Positions 22,376 through 33,230 of a stretch of DNA of 64,000 nucleotides are shown here, piece after piece; within the stretch, counting starts at the first letter, position 1; the number at the start of each line of letters is the position of its first letter. The position numbers and the translations under genes are program-made. Source of the stretch: Roridomyces roridus. Taxonomy: Eukaryota; Basidiomycota; Agaricomycetes; Agaricales; Mycenaceae. The DNA lies in NCBI GenBank assembly GCA_029378245.1, contig JARKIF010000001.1:2666001-2730000 (forward strand), in the 5' to 3' direction. Below the pieces are notes generated by a model. That model was not told the origin of the DNA. It searched no databases and saw nothing but the letters and a program-made list of their open reading frames with translations.

Positions 22376-23635
22376 TGAGAGACACTACAAAAGAGGACAT
22401 ATAAATTAGTAACTAGTCTTTGCGAGCCTTCTTGTGGGTGGGCGACACCAAGCTAATGTCAGCACCACGCTTGAGGGGAAGGTGCGAGCGGGCAGGACGG
22501 ACGGCTCCACCAGGACATCGAGCTGGGCGATGTCGGCCGAATAGCGAGTGCCACCGATTTGACGTGGGAGAGAAACACATTCGAGAGTCGAGACGGCCAG
22601 AGTCCAGTCTTCCATGTCGAGTGGCACATTCAAGACGGCCAGACAAACATGGGTGGAAGGAGGAAGCGGACACGTGGAGGGAGGACGGAGGTTGGAGCGC
22701 GAGCCTTCGAAGGGATGGGATGCACTGGAGTACCAGAGATCATGTTCTTGCAGCAGCAGCACGCGCTTGCACGATCTGTTCGTTCTCTGGCATCAGCTGT
22801 TTGCTTCCAATCGCAGGTGGGCACATTGGTGAGCCGAAAGCGCGACATGGTTGGCGGCAACGGCGGCGGATAGTGGTGGATTTCATGATGTCCGACTTGA
22901 TCGGAAAAAAAGCAATCAGTATCCCTTATATACCTTGAAAACGCAGCCGGGCCCATAACGACTTTTTACACTCGTACTTCTACATACTCTGGGCAAAAAA
23001 AAACTTCGACAAGAAGTTCAGAACAATATATGCGGGAGAGAAGCAGCCTTCTACCAGAGATGATTGGATCACAATATAAAAGAAAGCAAGTTATGTAATT
23101 ATGACCTGGGAGAGTAAACCTTGGCAAGCAAGGTAATACAATTGAATACTGCGGACTCCCGCCGCTCCAGTTGCTGTTGGTGGCCCTACTGGCGCCTCTT
23201 AAGACGGCGTCTCACATCACGATCCCGGTGGCAGTCTCAACGAGCAGCCAAATTTACCCACAGAACAAGAAGGTCCCACGCGAGATGCCATCTAAGAAGG
23301 ACGGAATTTGAAGAAGAGAGTGAGAGAGCGGATGTAGCGGCGTTCCTGAGTTTTCTGTATGCATCAAAAGACGGAAGATACATTCACGGAGCCCAAGTCG
23401 AATGATGCGTCAAGCTACGAACAGGCCAGGGCCCGCCATAATTCCTCCCCTACACCATCCACCGGGCATACGCAGCCACCTCGTTCCTGGAGGCAAAAGA
23501 AGATGAGCGGACCGTTCCTCAAAACGCCGCAGATTCTTGTCGAGCCTGGAACGTTGGGCGCGATGGTTTCAATGTGAACCTGGCGCCACGAAACAAGAAG
23601 ACGAAGCAGGATGGTAGCCTCCGAAAAGCGCGGCA
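22376..23635. other. Region without a confident gene
   Basis: On the minus strand a TATA-like ATATAAG near 22930 precedes an ATG near 22886 and a 48-codon frame ending in a run of alanines (QARAAAART). A further minus-strand frame ends THKKARKD near 22413 and could be a basic C-terminal exon, but I could not join the pieces. The plus-strand frames at 22420-22938 and 23121-23405 are Arg-rich and look random. Confidence 0.3.
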
Positions 23636-24244
23636 TCACACGACGCGTCTCTCGCATCGAGTCTCAGCATGAACGCCCTCGCAATTCTGGTCGCAGTACG
23701 GCAAGGCACACCGTCGGCATTTGTAGCGGCCCCAGTAGCCACAGACGGAGCAGATCAGCCGTGGGGGGTAGGTCGGCGCCGGTGCTTGGGCGGTCAGATA
23801 ATTTGGGACCGCAGTAGGAAAGATCTGGAGAGGCATTCAGTTCAGTTCCACGTAGTGGTCATGAGAGTAGTCTGTATTCACCGTTTCCTCAACAAGGGTG
23901 GCAAAGTTCTTGCGGTAGAGAAGCGCCGTTCGGACATTCATCGTCGATTTCTTCTTCTTCAGCCCAGGGATATTCACAGCGCGCTTCTCGGAGATGAGCT
24001 GTCTTGCGCGGCCTTTGGTGTATTTCCCCTCCTCGTCCTCCTCGCCAACATTGGCGCTTGGTTCCGAGTAGTTGGATCGCTCGAGTTCGTCAAGGTGCCG
24101 CTTTGTTCGTTTGGCGATGACCTCGGTCGTTAGCCCAACGGTAGGGTTGTGTGCTTGTCGTGCATCTACCAGCTCATTTCAGTGCTGCTCGAGTCCACAA
24201 GAGATCTACCACGTACGGTGTTCTCGTCCGCGCTTGGGAGGCAT
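23636..24244 (-). CDS. VPS71: HIT zinc-finger protein, ZNHIT1/Vps71 homologue (SWR1 complex subunit)
   Basis: Three exons, about 165 residues. Exon 1 is MPPKRGREH; the first intron (GTACGT to GGTAG) and a 57-nt second intron (GTGAAT to TCCAG, near 23843) give a continuous protein. The C-terminus holds the zf-HIT domain: CSVCGYWGRYKC, CRRCALPYC and CDQNCEGVHAETRC supply the Cys/His ligands. The stretch VRTALLYRKNFATLVEE followed by VPNYLTA and PPR just before the finger is typical of ZNHIT1/Vps71. That protein is part of the SWR1 complex, which deposits histone H2A.Z. It is on the same strand as the fusion gene upstream, 117 bases from its stop. Confidence 0.85.
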
Positions 24245-24361
24245 AAGCAGGAAGGCTTACTAATCAGCTGGTTCAAGTCTATGCAAATATATTGTACAAT
24301 GAATTCAAGTAGGTCAGTAGTCGGTATAGTACATTTTCCATCTAATACACTTTCTGTCCGC

Positions 24362-27300
24362 TCAGACGTACAGCCAACGTCCCAAGCTCTCAGCCCATTG
24401 TGACAACACCGGCACATCCTGCTTCTCAAACGCCAGCCGCAGCGTAGCGACATCTGCAGCAGATTGTCCGGCCGCCTCGGGCGGCGGAGTGACCTCCCCA
24501 GGGTTGACCACGGTCATCTGGATGAGGTTGGGTGCAGAGTACGGCGAAAGTACTCCCAAGCCGCTGCCACCAACAGAAGTGAGGTAAGGTACGAAACCCT
24601 CCTTTGTGAGGTCCGCGAGCAGGCTGTCCATAGACGAGGCCTGGAAGTCTATAATCTCGTTAGTCACATTGCTTCTTCACGGGGAAACAAGACGCACCAT
24701 CAGGGACAAGCGTAACCGCACACCCTCCACCACCCGCGCCAGTCAGTTTTGTCGTGAGTCCATACGGCTCTGCGGCCGTCGTGGCCCGGATGGTTTCCAG
24801 TGACGGGTGGGAAACGCCCAGAGTCACAAGATGCTCGTGGTTTTCTTTGATCAGTGCCTACATCGCAATTTAGCGCCGGAAATCTTGGAGGAGTAAGGAA
24901 TACAAACCTCGAGTGCAGACAAGAGTTCTGTCCTCGACAGCTCGGGGTCCGCGAGCGCCCGCCGTGCCTCGTGACTGATACTCTGGATCGAGTTGAGGAT
25001 ACCACCTACAAGTTCGGGCTCCTGCATGGCAACATTTAGCCTCAAATCAAGAAACAGCGAAATCTAGCACTAACACTGGCTTTCAGGGCCCCAACGCCAG
25101 CAACGAGCTTCTTCGTATCCCGGGGCACTTTCGAGTTGGTGAGCAAAAACTTGAGGGACTTGAAGCTATCGGCCCATCAGTCTCTCATCTATCAACGAAA
25201 GAGGCTCACTTACCCCAAGATGGGCTCCATCCCTCCCTTGCCATCATTGAACGTAAACCCAGCCCGAGTATACGCCAACGCGCCGCCAAACACCGACACA
25301 CTGTTATCGACTCCACTGGGATTGCCGTGCAGCACCTTCTCAGCAATGAACGCCCACTGGTTCACCGTATCGGCTGTGCTGGGCGGGATGAATCGCCTGC
25401 CTTGGTGCGAGATGTGCACATGGGGCGGTCCTGCATCCGCGGCGGACGAGGGTTGCGGAGGAGGAGGAAGTGTGATGGCACGGTTGACGAGAAGAATCGT
25501 CGAGGCGGCGCAGGTGGAGAAGGAAGCGGACGACCCGAGGCCGGCGCCGACAGGGAGGGTTGCGCGGGCGGTGAAGTTGAAAGATGGTCTTGGAAAGTCA
25601 ATTACATATAATGGCAAAAGATGAAAATTCACGCACCGCTTCTCCTCCCCGAGCATCAGGTACATGTACAAGAATGCGAGGGCTGCAGCTCGCGCGTGTT
25701 TCTTGTCTTCACCCAATTCCTTCAATGGGCCCGCCAGGATCGCGTCCATGAGCACTTGATCCAATGTGTCGGGGTGTTGTGCGCCGGCCGCAAGCGGGGT
25801 GACGGCATCCCACGGTAGGGACTGAATTTCCCACTCGTAATAAAAGTTGTCGATATCCGAAAAATGGACCGACAATCTCCCGTCATTGCGAGGGGTGGTG
25901 AGGCCATAACACCGCAGATCAACGGATGCAGCCACAGCCGTCTGTTAAACCTTGAACAAACCAATACATGATCGGAGCAAAGCGACGCACCACACCGTGA
26001 ACCACAGCATGCTCGCCAAAGAGAATGATTTTCCCGGGTGCGCTGACGAACCACTCTTGCTGATAGTCCAATCCAAGCTTCTGCACCGCACTGCTCAGCT
26101 CGTCGCTGGCCGAGGGGACCCGCACGTATTTGTTCTGCTGCTCGTCGAACACGATTGCACCGGCTTCGATGAGCGCACGCTCGAGGTCGTCGATCAAGTC
26201 GGCAGGGTCCTCGATTCCGGCGCACAGCCGTATCAAGTCCTCGGGCAACCCACGCTCGGCACGCGTCGCAGGGTCAATGGAGGCATGTCTGTACACGTTT
26301 GAATCAAGTTCCAAGAGAGGTGAAAAGGGGACGCACGACATGACACAGGGCATGCTAATCAAGCTGTTCACGCACCCAAAGCTGACGCTGATCCCCCATA
26401 GACGCGTAGCCCCGACGATCCGCTCACTCATCTCCTTGTCCCCCGTCTCAAAGCTCAGAACAGCGCCATTGCCTGCCGCAATGCGCTCGTGAATCTCACG
26501 GCCGGGGTGGTCAGCGAGGCCGGGGTAGTGCGTCTTGAACCCAAGGCCATGTAGGTAGGTCGCGACCTGTTGTGAGTTTGCTTGCTGGCGATCCATGCGT
26601 AGTGCTAGAGTTTTGGTCCCACGGAGCAGAAGGAAACAGTCGTTCGGGGCGAGTGCGTTTCCAACGGAGTTTATAGTGAATGCCATGCGCTGTAATGATT
26701 TGCCTTGAATTGAAACACGGAATGTTTGGAATCGGACTACGCACCTGTTTGAGATCGTCACGATTGCAGGTTATTACGCCCGCCATGAGATCGTGATGTC
26801 CGCTGAGGTACTTGGTTGCGCTGTCATACACAATGTCCGCACCGTGTTCGAGCGGCCGTTGCAGATACGGACTCATCATAGTATTGTCTACCACCACGAT
26901 TGCGTCCGGCGCCCGCTCTTTCACGTCCTTGCTAATGGCAGCAATGTCGGCCACTTTGAGCAAAGGATTCGTGGGTGACTCGAGCAGCACCATGGCCGTC
27001 TTGGAGGGGTTAAGAAACGGCAGCACCGAAGAGGGATCTGTGGTGTCGACATGGTGCACGGTGATGCCGCCATGGCTCCGGATGTACGTCAAGAGACGAT
27101 TTGTTCCGCCGTACAGGTCGTCGCCGGCAATAACCTCGTCGCCGGGTTTGAGCAGTCGCAGGATTACATCGAGCGCGGCCATGCCGGACGACACGGACAA
27201 GGCATGGGCGGCAGAGGAGATTTTGGCAATGTGGTGCTCTGCGGCCGCTACATGAGAGACACTTAACGAAAATGGAACGTGGACGTACCGAGATGGCTAC

Positions 27301-27532
27301 GAGTAGGATTACCGCTGCGCGAATAGTCGTATGGATTGCCTACACCCTTGAATGTGGCCGACTGGTAGATTGGGACAGAACTGCTGCCATACTGGTCCTT
27401 CTGGTCTGGGTTCTCAACAGTCGCGCAGAGAGTGGAGAAACGGTATGGTTTGCGTGGTCTCAAGGGGGACTCTGGTTCTGGTGTTGGCAAGTCATGCAGG
27501 CGCGCAAGCGTCGCGTCGATTTTGGGAGCCAT
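24362..27532 (-). CDS. STR3-ERG12: Cystathionine beta-lyase / mevalonate kinase fusion protein
   Basis: One multi-exon gene holds two enzymes. The first ~400 residues are a PLP-dependent Cys/Met enzyme: YRFSTLCATVENPDQKDQYG, YQSATFKG, VSSGMAALDVIL, the PLP lysine in SATKYLSGHHDLMAGV, and the C-terminal IRLCAGIEDPADLIDDL. The SGHHD form suggests cystathionine beta-lyase (cystathionine to homocysteine), with gamma-lyase as an alternative. No stop or methionine follows; within the same exon a linker of roughly 40 residues runs straight into mevalonate kinase: VSAPGKIILFGEHAVVHGV, PVGAGLGSSASFS (GHMP ATP loop), HGNPSGVDNSV and LTGAGGGGCAVTL. The kinase phosphorylates mevalonate in sterol/isoprenoid synthesis. 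The join is supported by one uninterrupted exon (about 25982-26294). The start is MAPKIDATLARLHDL at 27532. Confidence 0.88.
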
Positions 27533-28089
27533 TAAGGTGAGGGCGGGTGGCAGAATGAGTCGAGTTTATAATTTCCATCGTCACGGTCAATGGCGTGCTC
27601 AGGAGCGGCTGTGTAAACCCGAAAGGCGTTCGGACTATTCGGATTTAACTAGTACTCCGCCACCAGAGTCCCATCTAACTACGTCTCCGTCAACTCCAAG
27701 CGGATGAAGCCCTCAGGGCCTCGGTTCGTCGCGGAGGGACTATGTATCAGTTCGTATGAACGACATTATCCATTTACAGTGATGTGGCGGCTGTAGAATA
27801 GATGGACTCCCGCGAGAACTTGTTCGAGACGAGACGCAGGGACGTCCGGTGAGTCGGGACGCGTGGCCTCCTCGGCAGGCCTTGTCTGGTACTTAGGCGA
27901 TTTGGGAAGACAATGAAGGTCGTGGTTGGAAGAACAATTGAAGATCTGCTGCTATATCAGCGATTACGTGACGCTAATCTTCTCTCTGTCTGCTGCTTGT
28001 CTCACTCCCTCACCCTCTCTCCCGCTCAGGCGCTGCCTCCTCCAACTCAAACCCACCCGGCCACCTCACACACCAACAGCTAGCCCACT
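27533..28089. promoter_or_regulatory. Divergent promoter region between fusion gene and Ras
   Basis: 557 bases between two start codons on opposite strands. The last 110 bases before the Ras ATG are a strong pyrimidine tract (CTCTCTGTCTGC through CCTCTCTCCCGCTC), typical of highly expressed fungal genes. No clear TATA box is seen. Confidence 0.4.
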
Positions 28090-29173
28090 ATGACAACTAG
28101 AGTGCGTCCACAGCATCTGCTGAACCGGCATTGCATATCTTTCGCTGATCCTGTCCAGTCTCAAGCCCAGTTTCTCCGCGAGTATAAACTTGTCGTCGTC
28201 GGTGGCGGTGGTATGTCCTTGCACGTTTTTTTGACGCGTTTATCGCTTACTGGCGCTCACAGGTGCGTCCCTCCTCTACCTTCACCCACCTCGTGTGCTT
28301 ACCATAATCAGGCGTTGGCAAGTCGGCATTGACGATTCAGTTCATTCAAAGCCATTTCGTGGACGAGGTACGCTCTAAACATGAACCCCAGACCCTGATA
28401 CTGAGACTTGCGTCAAAGTACGACCCCACCATTGAAGGTAGCGTTTGTGTTGAGACTCTCCTAACTACCCTCTGACCATCCCACTAGATTCGTACCGCAA
28501 GCAGTGTGTTATCGACGACGAAGTTGCCCTACTGGACGTCCTCGACACGGCTGGGCAGGAGGAATACGGGTACAAATTCATCCGAGATTCTTTGTATGTA
28601 TGCTAACAATATCCTCAAGTGCTATGCGCGAACAGTACATGCGCACCGGAGAAGGCTTCCTTCTTGTCTACTCCATCACCTCCCGGGACTCGTTCGAGGA
28701 AATAAGCACCTACCACCAACAAATCTTGCGCGTCAAGGACGTAGACTCGTTCCCTGTTATCGTTGTCGCAAACAAATGCGATCTTGAGTACGAGCGCCAG
28801 GTCGGCATGAACGGTATGTCCCCTTGGTTTGCTTGCTGGACTCACTTTACTTAAATTCGCCCCAGAGGGCCGCGACCTCGCAAAGCACTTTGACTGCAAA
28901 TTCATCGAGACGTCTGCGAAGCAGCGCATCAACGTTGATGAAGCATTCAGCAACCTTGTTCGCGAGATTAGACGGTTCAACAAGGCACGTCCGTTTTCTT
29001 GGCGGAAGCTGTAAAACACATCTGATGCCCCGCATCACATCCAGGAACACGCATCGGCGGGGCTACGACCTTCAGCCCCTGGTGCTGTCGGGAGTGGTGG
29101 GCCTTATGGCAGCCAGGCACTACAGGGCGATAGCGAGGACGCGGGCTGTTGCGGCGGCTGCGTCGTACTTTAA
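28090..29173 (+). CDS. RAS: Ras small GTPase
   Basis: Multi-exon gene, about 210 residues, starting [18 protein letters not shown]. All Ras elements are present: P-loop GGGGVGKSAL, switch I YDPTIEDSY, switch [22 protein letters not shown] and ETSAK. The hypervariable tail ends [11 protein letters not shown], a CAAX box (CVVL) with adjacent cysteines for farnesylation/geranylgeranylation and palmitoylation, so it acts at the plasma membrane. The tail is reached only through an intron that starts with GC (28985-29044, AAG|GCACGT to CCAG); reading through it would stop after FSWRKL and lose the CAAX box. By family, it regulates cAMP signalling, morphogenesis and mating. Confidence 0.93.
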
Positions 29174-29654
29174 ACTTGAAATGACTTCTGGCATGGATAA
29201 ATTGCATCAACAAGACATCTATTCCTGTATTACCTCTCTCAATTCTGTCGCTTTCGTCACTGTTTTGTGTTTATCCAATGTATAAAATGGGTTTACTGTC
29301 TTTTTTTCTGCGATGGAGATTGTACTTTCTCCCCGGGAAATCCTAGGTGAAAGACCAGGGTATCGTCCAGTACATTTGGATATGAATGTCCTGCTTGAGT
29401 AGTTAGTTGGCAAACGCCGTCACGTGTTTCATGAACAGACGCGCCCTTCCCTGCTTCAATGCCCCATACCACACACGCCTCGAGGAAAACGCCGCGTTCA
29501 AGTATTTATACAATCTAACAACCGCCGAGGTATTCAAGAATACGAATATGGTATGTATGTGTGGTGTATGTATGCAAAGGAACGAGTTGAAGGATACAAG
29601 ATACAAATTCATGTGAAGAGAGAAAAAACCGAAAGAAAAAGACCAACCGGGACC
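29174..29654. other. Intergenic, convergent gene ends
   Basis: About 480 bases between two 3' ends. Only short frames; it presumably holds both 3' UTRs and terminators. No repeats noticed. Confidence 0.4.
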
Positions 29655-32127
29655 TCAGAACCTATTCCCCACCGCACCAGCGGCCAACGCAGCAGGAAGT
29701 TTGGGCACAGGAGGGATCGCAGATCGCTCCCGCCCACTGAGGTCAAACATGGAGCCAACCCGGTCAACGAGTTGTGTGCGCGCCTTGTCGCTCTTGTCGA
29801 CATCCAGGAAACTCGCACGGCTGTATTCGCTGTACATGGTCTCCCGACCAGTGTACATCGTGTCCGTGTCCCGCCCACCCTCGTACCGGTACATGGTCGA
29901 GTACCCCGCGGTCTTGTCTTCGTCGGGATATCGCGATTGGTCATCGTCTTCGTAGTCGGAGAACCTCACACGGGATCCAGGTGAGAATCCTGGCGAGGAG
30001 GGAGATAACCTGTCGCGCCCTCCAGCAGCTCCAGGTCGTAACACACCGGAATCATTCCTCTCGAGCGCCCTTCCAGTTCGCTCATCCCTCGGTCGATCCC
30101 TGAATCGGCCAATCACACCAATGATCTCCTCCCTGCCCTCTTCATCCACCTCACCCTCGTCGTAGTCCTCCACGCGGATATCCACTCCCTCCCCATCGTC
30201 ACCGCGTGCCCCGGCAGGTGTGCCAGGAATCTGGATCGCATACAAGTCACGGTAACGCTGCACTTTTGCACGCGCCGCCAATCCAGGACCCATGCTCGGG
30301 TGCCCGGCACGAGACTGTAGCACGGGACGAGAGGGGAACGGGGCCGCTCGACCCCGCTCGCCAGGCGAAAGAGGGCTCATCGCACCGCCAGGATTGGGGC
30401 TGGCGCGTCCAGGGTTGGGGCTGACGCGTCCCGAAATCGGGGTGGAGCTCCCTGCTTGACGGCCACCACGGTCCTGGCTGAGACTACGCAGACGCGAAAC
30501 GCCTGGCTGTATGTCCCGGTTAGCAGACGGAGGGGCACGTGGTGCTCGGGGAAGTGGTCCATTGGGTGGCGGACTAGGGGGTGGGATATCGTAATATGCC
30601 ATGACGTTCGGCGAAGGAGGTAGCGGGGAGGCAGACCGCGAAGGGACGAGAAAATCTGACGAAGGTATAATGATCGAAGACGGTGCTGGAGAGATGGCGC
30701 GCCTGGGAGGGGCGGAGTTGAGGGGCGTGAGTACTACAAAGGGCGACCCAGCGATTGGGGACGGTGAAGGCGCTCGAGAGTTTAGCTCGGGGGGAGCCAG
30801 GGAAATGGGACTCGGAATGTGCCTCGTCGGCTTCGGTGGATTCGAATCTGAAGGAGACTGATTCTGTGATTCAGCGCTGGCGGTGCGAGTGATGGGGTAT
30901 GAGATGAGGACTTTGGATTTGGGGCTGGCCGTTTGGGGGGAGACGGCGCGGGACACAACAGAATCCGTAGCAGTAAGGATGGAATTTAGACTGGTGTCGG
31001 GTGTATGGCCACTGTTGTAACTTTCGGTGCGGGTTAATTCGGCTGTCATTGACAATGAACCCGTCCCAAAACTTTCCCGGTCACTAGAAGTCAACAGGGA
31101 AGTGGCGGACGACGACAGCGACGGTGTTGAGGATCCGGAAGTCGATACGAATGGGCGGGAGGGAGGCATCAGCGGCGACTCGGATCGACTTGTTGCCCCG
31201 TCGCTACCTATAGTCGTGGCGAACCGTAACGCGATGGGCAGAGGGAATACCTCGCGCTCTGGCATGGGTGGGACGGGTTCCACGATCGGCTCGGACGCAG
31301 AATCTGATTTCTTGCGCAACGAAAAGAACCGTGAACGGCCCTTTTTCGGTTTCCCGCTCGACGAGACATATCCATCGTCTGTCTCGTATCCGGCAGCGCC
31401 CGCGTCGGTAGACGACTTTTTACTCTTTTTGGGCTTCTTGGCCTTCTTCCCGCTGTCCTCGGCATCCGTCTCGAGCGACGCGTCGTGGTCTTTCGAGTGT
31501 TTCGCCGCCTTCTTCATCCGCTTCATCTCCTCCTTGCTCATAGGCAACAATTCCATCGGATCGCTGATCGCAGCAGCAGCGGCATCCTTCTTGGTCTTTG
31601 ATTTGGTTCGAGCGCGGACCTTTTTCCCACCATCACTCACATACCCGCCGTCGCTTTCATAGCCATCCGGCCGCGGCTTACGCAGCTTATTGGACGACGA
31701 CGGGGTAGGAGCAGGGATAGCGGGTGAAGCCGGAAAATGGACCTGGGGGACAGCTTGTCTGTCCGAAGGATAGAACGTCTCGGAGTGCTCGGAGGTGGAC
31801 GTAGGGGGTGTCGAGTACGGCGCATACTCCTCGGATGTGGCAGAGAGAGGATCTTTTACTGCATCCTGTACAGATGTGTTGGACAGAGATTAGCTGCGGA
31901 AAGGAAGGAAAACATACCTCGTCTGGCTCCTCTTCCTCCTCCTCGAGCGTGTTACTGAACATCCAATTGGCGACGGTGTTATTGGACCCAAAGCCAAGCT
32001 GGAGAGCTGCATCGAGAACGGAGGCGCGGAGAGCATTGGATTCTCGGTGAATTGGTTCCGTGGGCTGAGAAGCAGCGGGGCGGAGAGTGGGTTTCGACGG
32101 GGCAGGAAAAGCAAAATTCGGGTCCAT
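29655..32127 (-). CDS. Low-complexity Ser/Pro-rich protein of unknown function
   Basis: Two exons give roughly 800 residues. Exon 1 starts MDPNFAFPAPSKPTLRP and has an acidic run (EEEEEEPDE); an intron of about 50 bases follows (GTATGT to TACAG, near 31870-31918). The long second exon is Ser-, Pro-, Lys- and Arg-rich. A motif recurs: GYESDGGYVSDGG and GYETDDGYVSSSG, about 70 residues apart, each followed by basic residues. The middle has many SP/TP sites (for example GRVSPNPGRASPNP). The C-terminal part has Tyr/Asp-rich repeats (DTMYTGRETMYSEYS). It is probably an intrinsically disordered, phosphorylated protein. No domain is recognised. Confidence 0.7.
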
Positions 32128-33230
32128 GGAAAAAGGAGTGTGGAGACCGCGCTGCGACCGTAAGGTAAAGCGATATACGCAAGGCTCAGGGAGCCGCCAA
32201 GTGACAGAAAAGAGGTAGAAGAAGATGCAAACGCCTCGGCCTCAGATACTAATATTAACCATTCGTGGAACTGATCATACGTAATTGAATAACTTGTTTC
32301 TTCCGACTCCCTCCATCTCCTTCGCTCCCGACCTTCAGAATATGCCCTGCAGCCCGCCGAATTTCGCCTTTTTCTGCTGTGGTTTTTCACCACTGTCCAC
32401 CATGCCTTGCGGTCGTCCCTGAAGGTTTGCGGCTCCTTGTCTCCTTGGTGACCTCGTGATCTCAGCTTACTTGTTCTCCTTCCGTCCATCCAACGTCATA
32501 CCGTGTGTGTAAAACCTTGGCTGCCGTCCAGCCGCGTTGTGCCCTTGAGGCTCTAATCTAGACCCCACAATAACACTCTTTCTGGCTTCTCGGACATCTC
32601 TTGTTCTCCGTTTGCCCCTGTGGCTGAAGACCGCAAATTTCGAACATTGGTGTTTCTTGGGGTTTCCGGATCACCAAGCGTGTCTCCGTGTCCGTTAGTC
32701 CTTTGCTCAGGTTGCCTAGCATCGGTCCCTGCGGTTGCCCCGCGGCGTCGGGCTTTCCACCGCTACTGCCATAAGACGGGATTCTTGAATGGACCTCTGA
32801 CATTTACCCACCCACGGCGAACGACCAACTTCCATGCCAACATTCCAAGTGTGTATATTAATCACACAGGTGCATTGGTTGGTAAAACTTTCAGAGTGTG
32901 CGCCCCTGGAAGTTACTTTGATTGGATTGCACCCACCACTCGGCATTCACTCCCCGGGAAACCCTTGCTCAAACGAAATCAAGATGAACTGATTCTCCTG
33001 TCCGTGTTGGAGACCAGATTCAACCGGCACGGTGACTGCGGAGGATTCAAACTTTCTCATCGGAAGGCTCGCAATCCGTACCTGAATCCTCCTTCTCACC
33101 GATCGCATTGCATCCACAACGTCCCAAGTTGAAGACATCCGAAAATGTTCAAATTTCTCTCGAAATGATTTATAGAAACTGCTCGTCATCTGCTCTAGGA
33201 AATTCGTTCTGATATTCGTGTTCATTTCGT
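32128..33230. other. 1.1 kb intergenic region
   Basis: Upstream of the Ser/Pro-rich gene's start the DNA is AT- and pyrimidine-mixed, with no clear core promoter. A 170-codon plus-strand frame (32620-33132, GTG start) and a minus-strand frame at 32947-33249 resemble no family. I treat both as non-coding. Confidence 0.35.

Noticed and set aside
22420..22938. 172-codon plus-strand frame after the hAT element
   Set aside because: Arg/Gly/Trp-rich, with no motif; opposite-strand frames of similar length exist in the same place, as expected of GC-rich non-coding DNA.
32620..33132. 170-codon plus-strand frame
   Set aside because: It begins with GTG, has no recognisable domain, and its composition looks like translated non-coding DNA.
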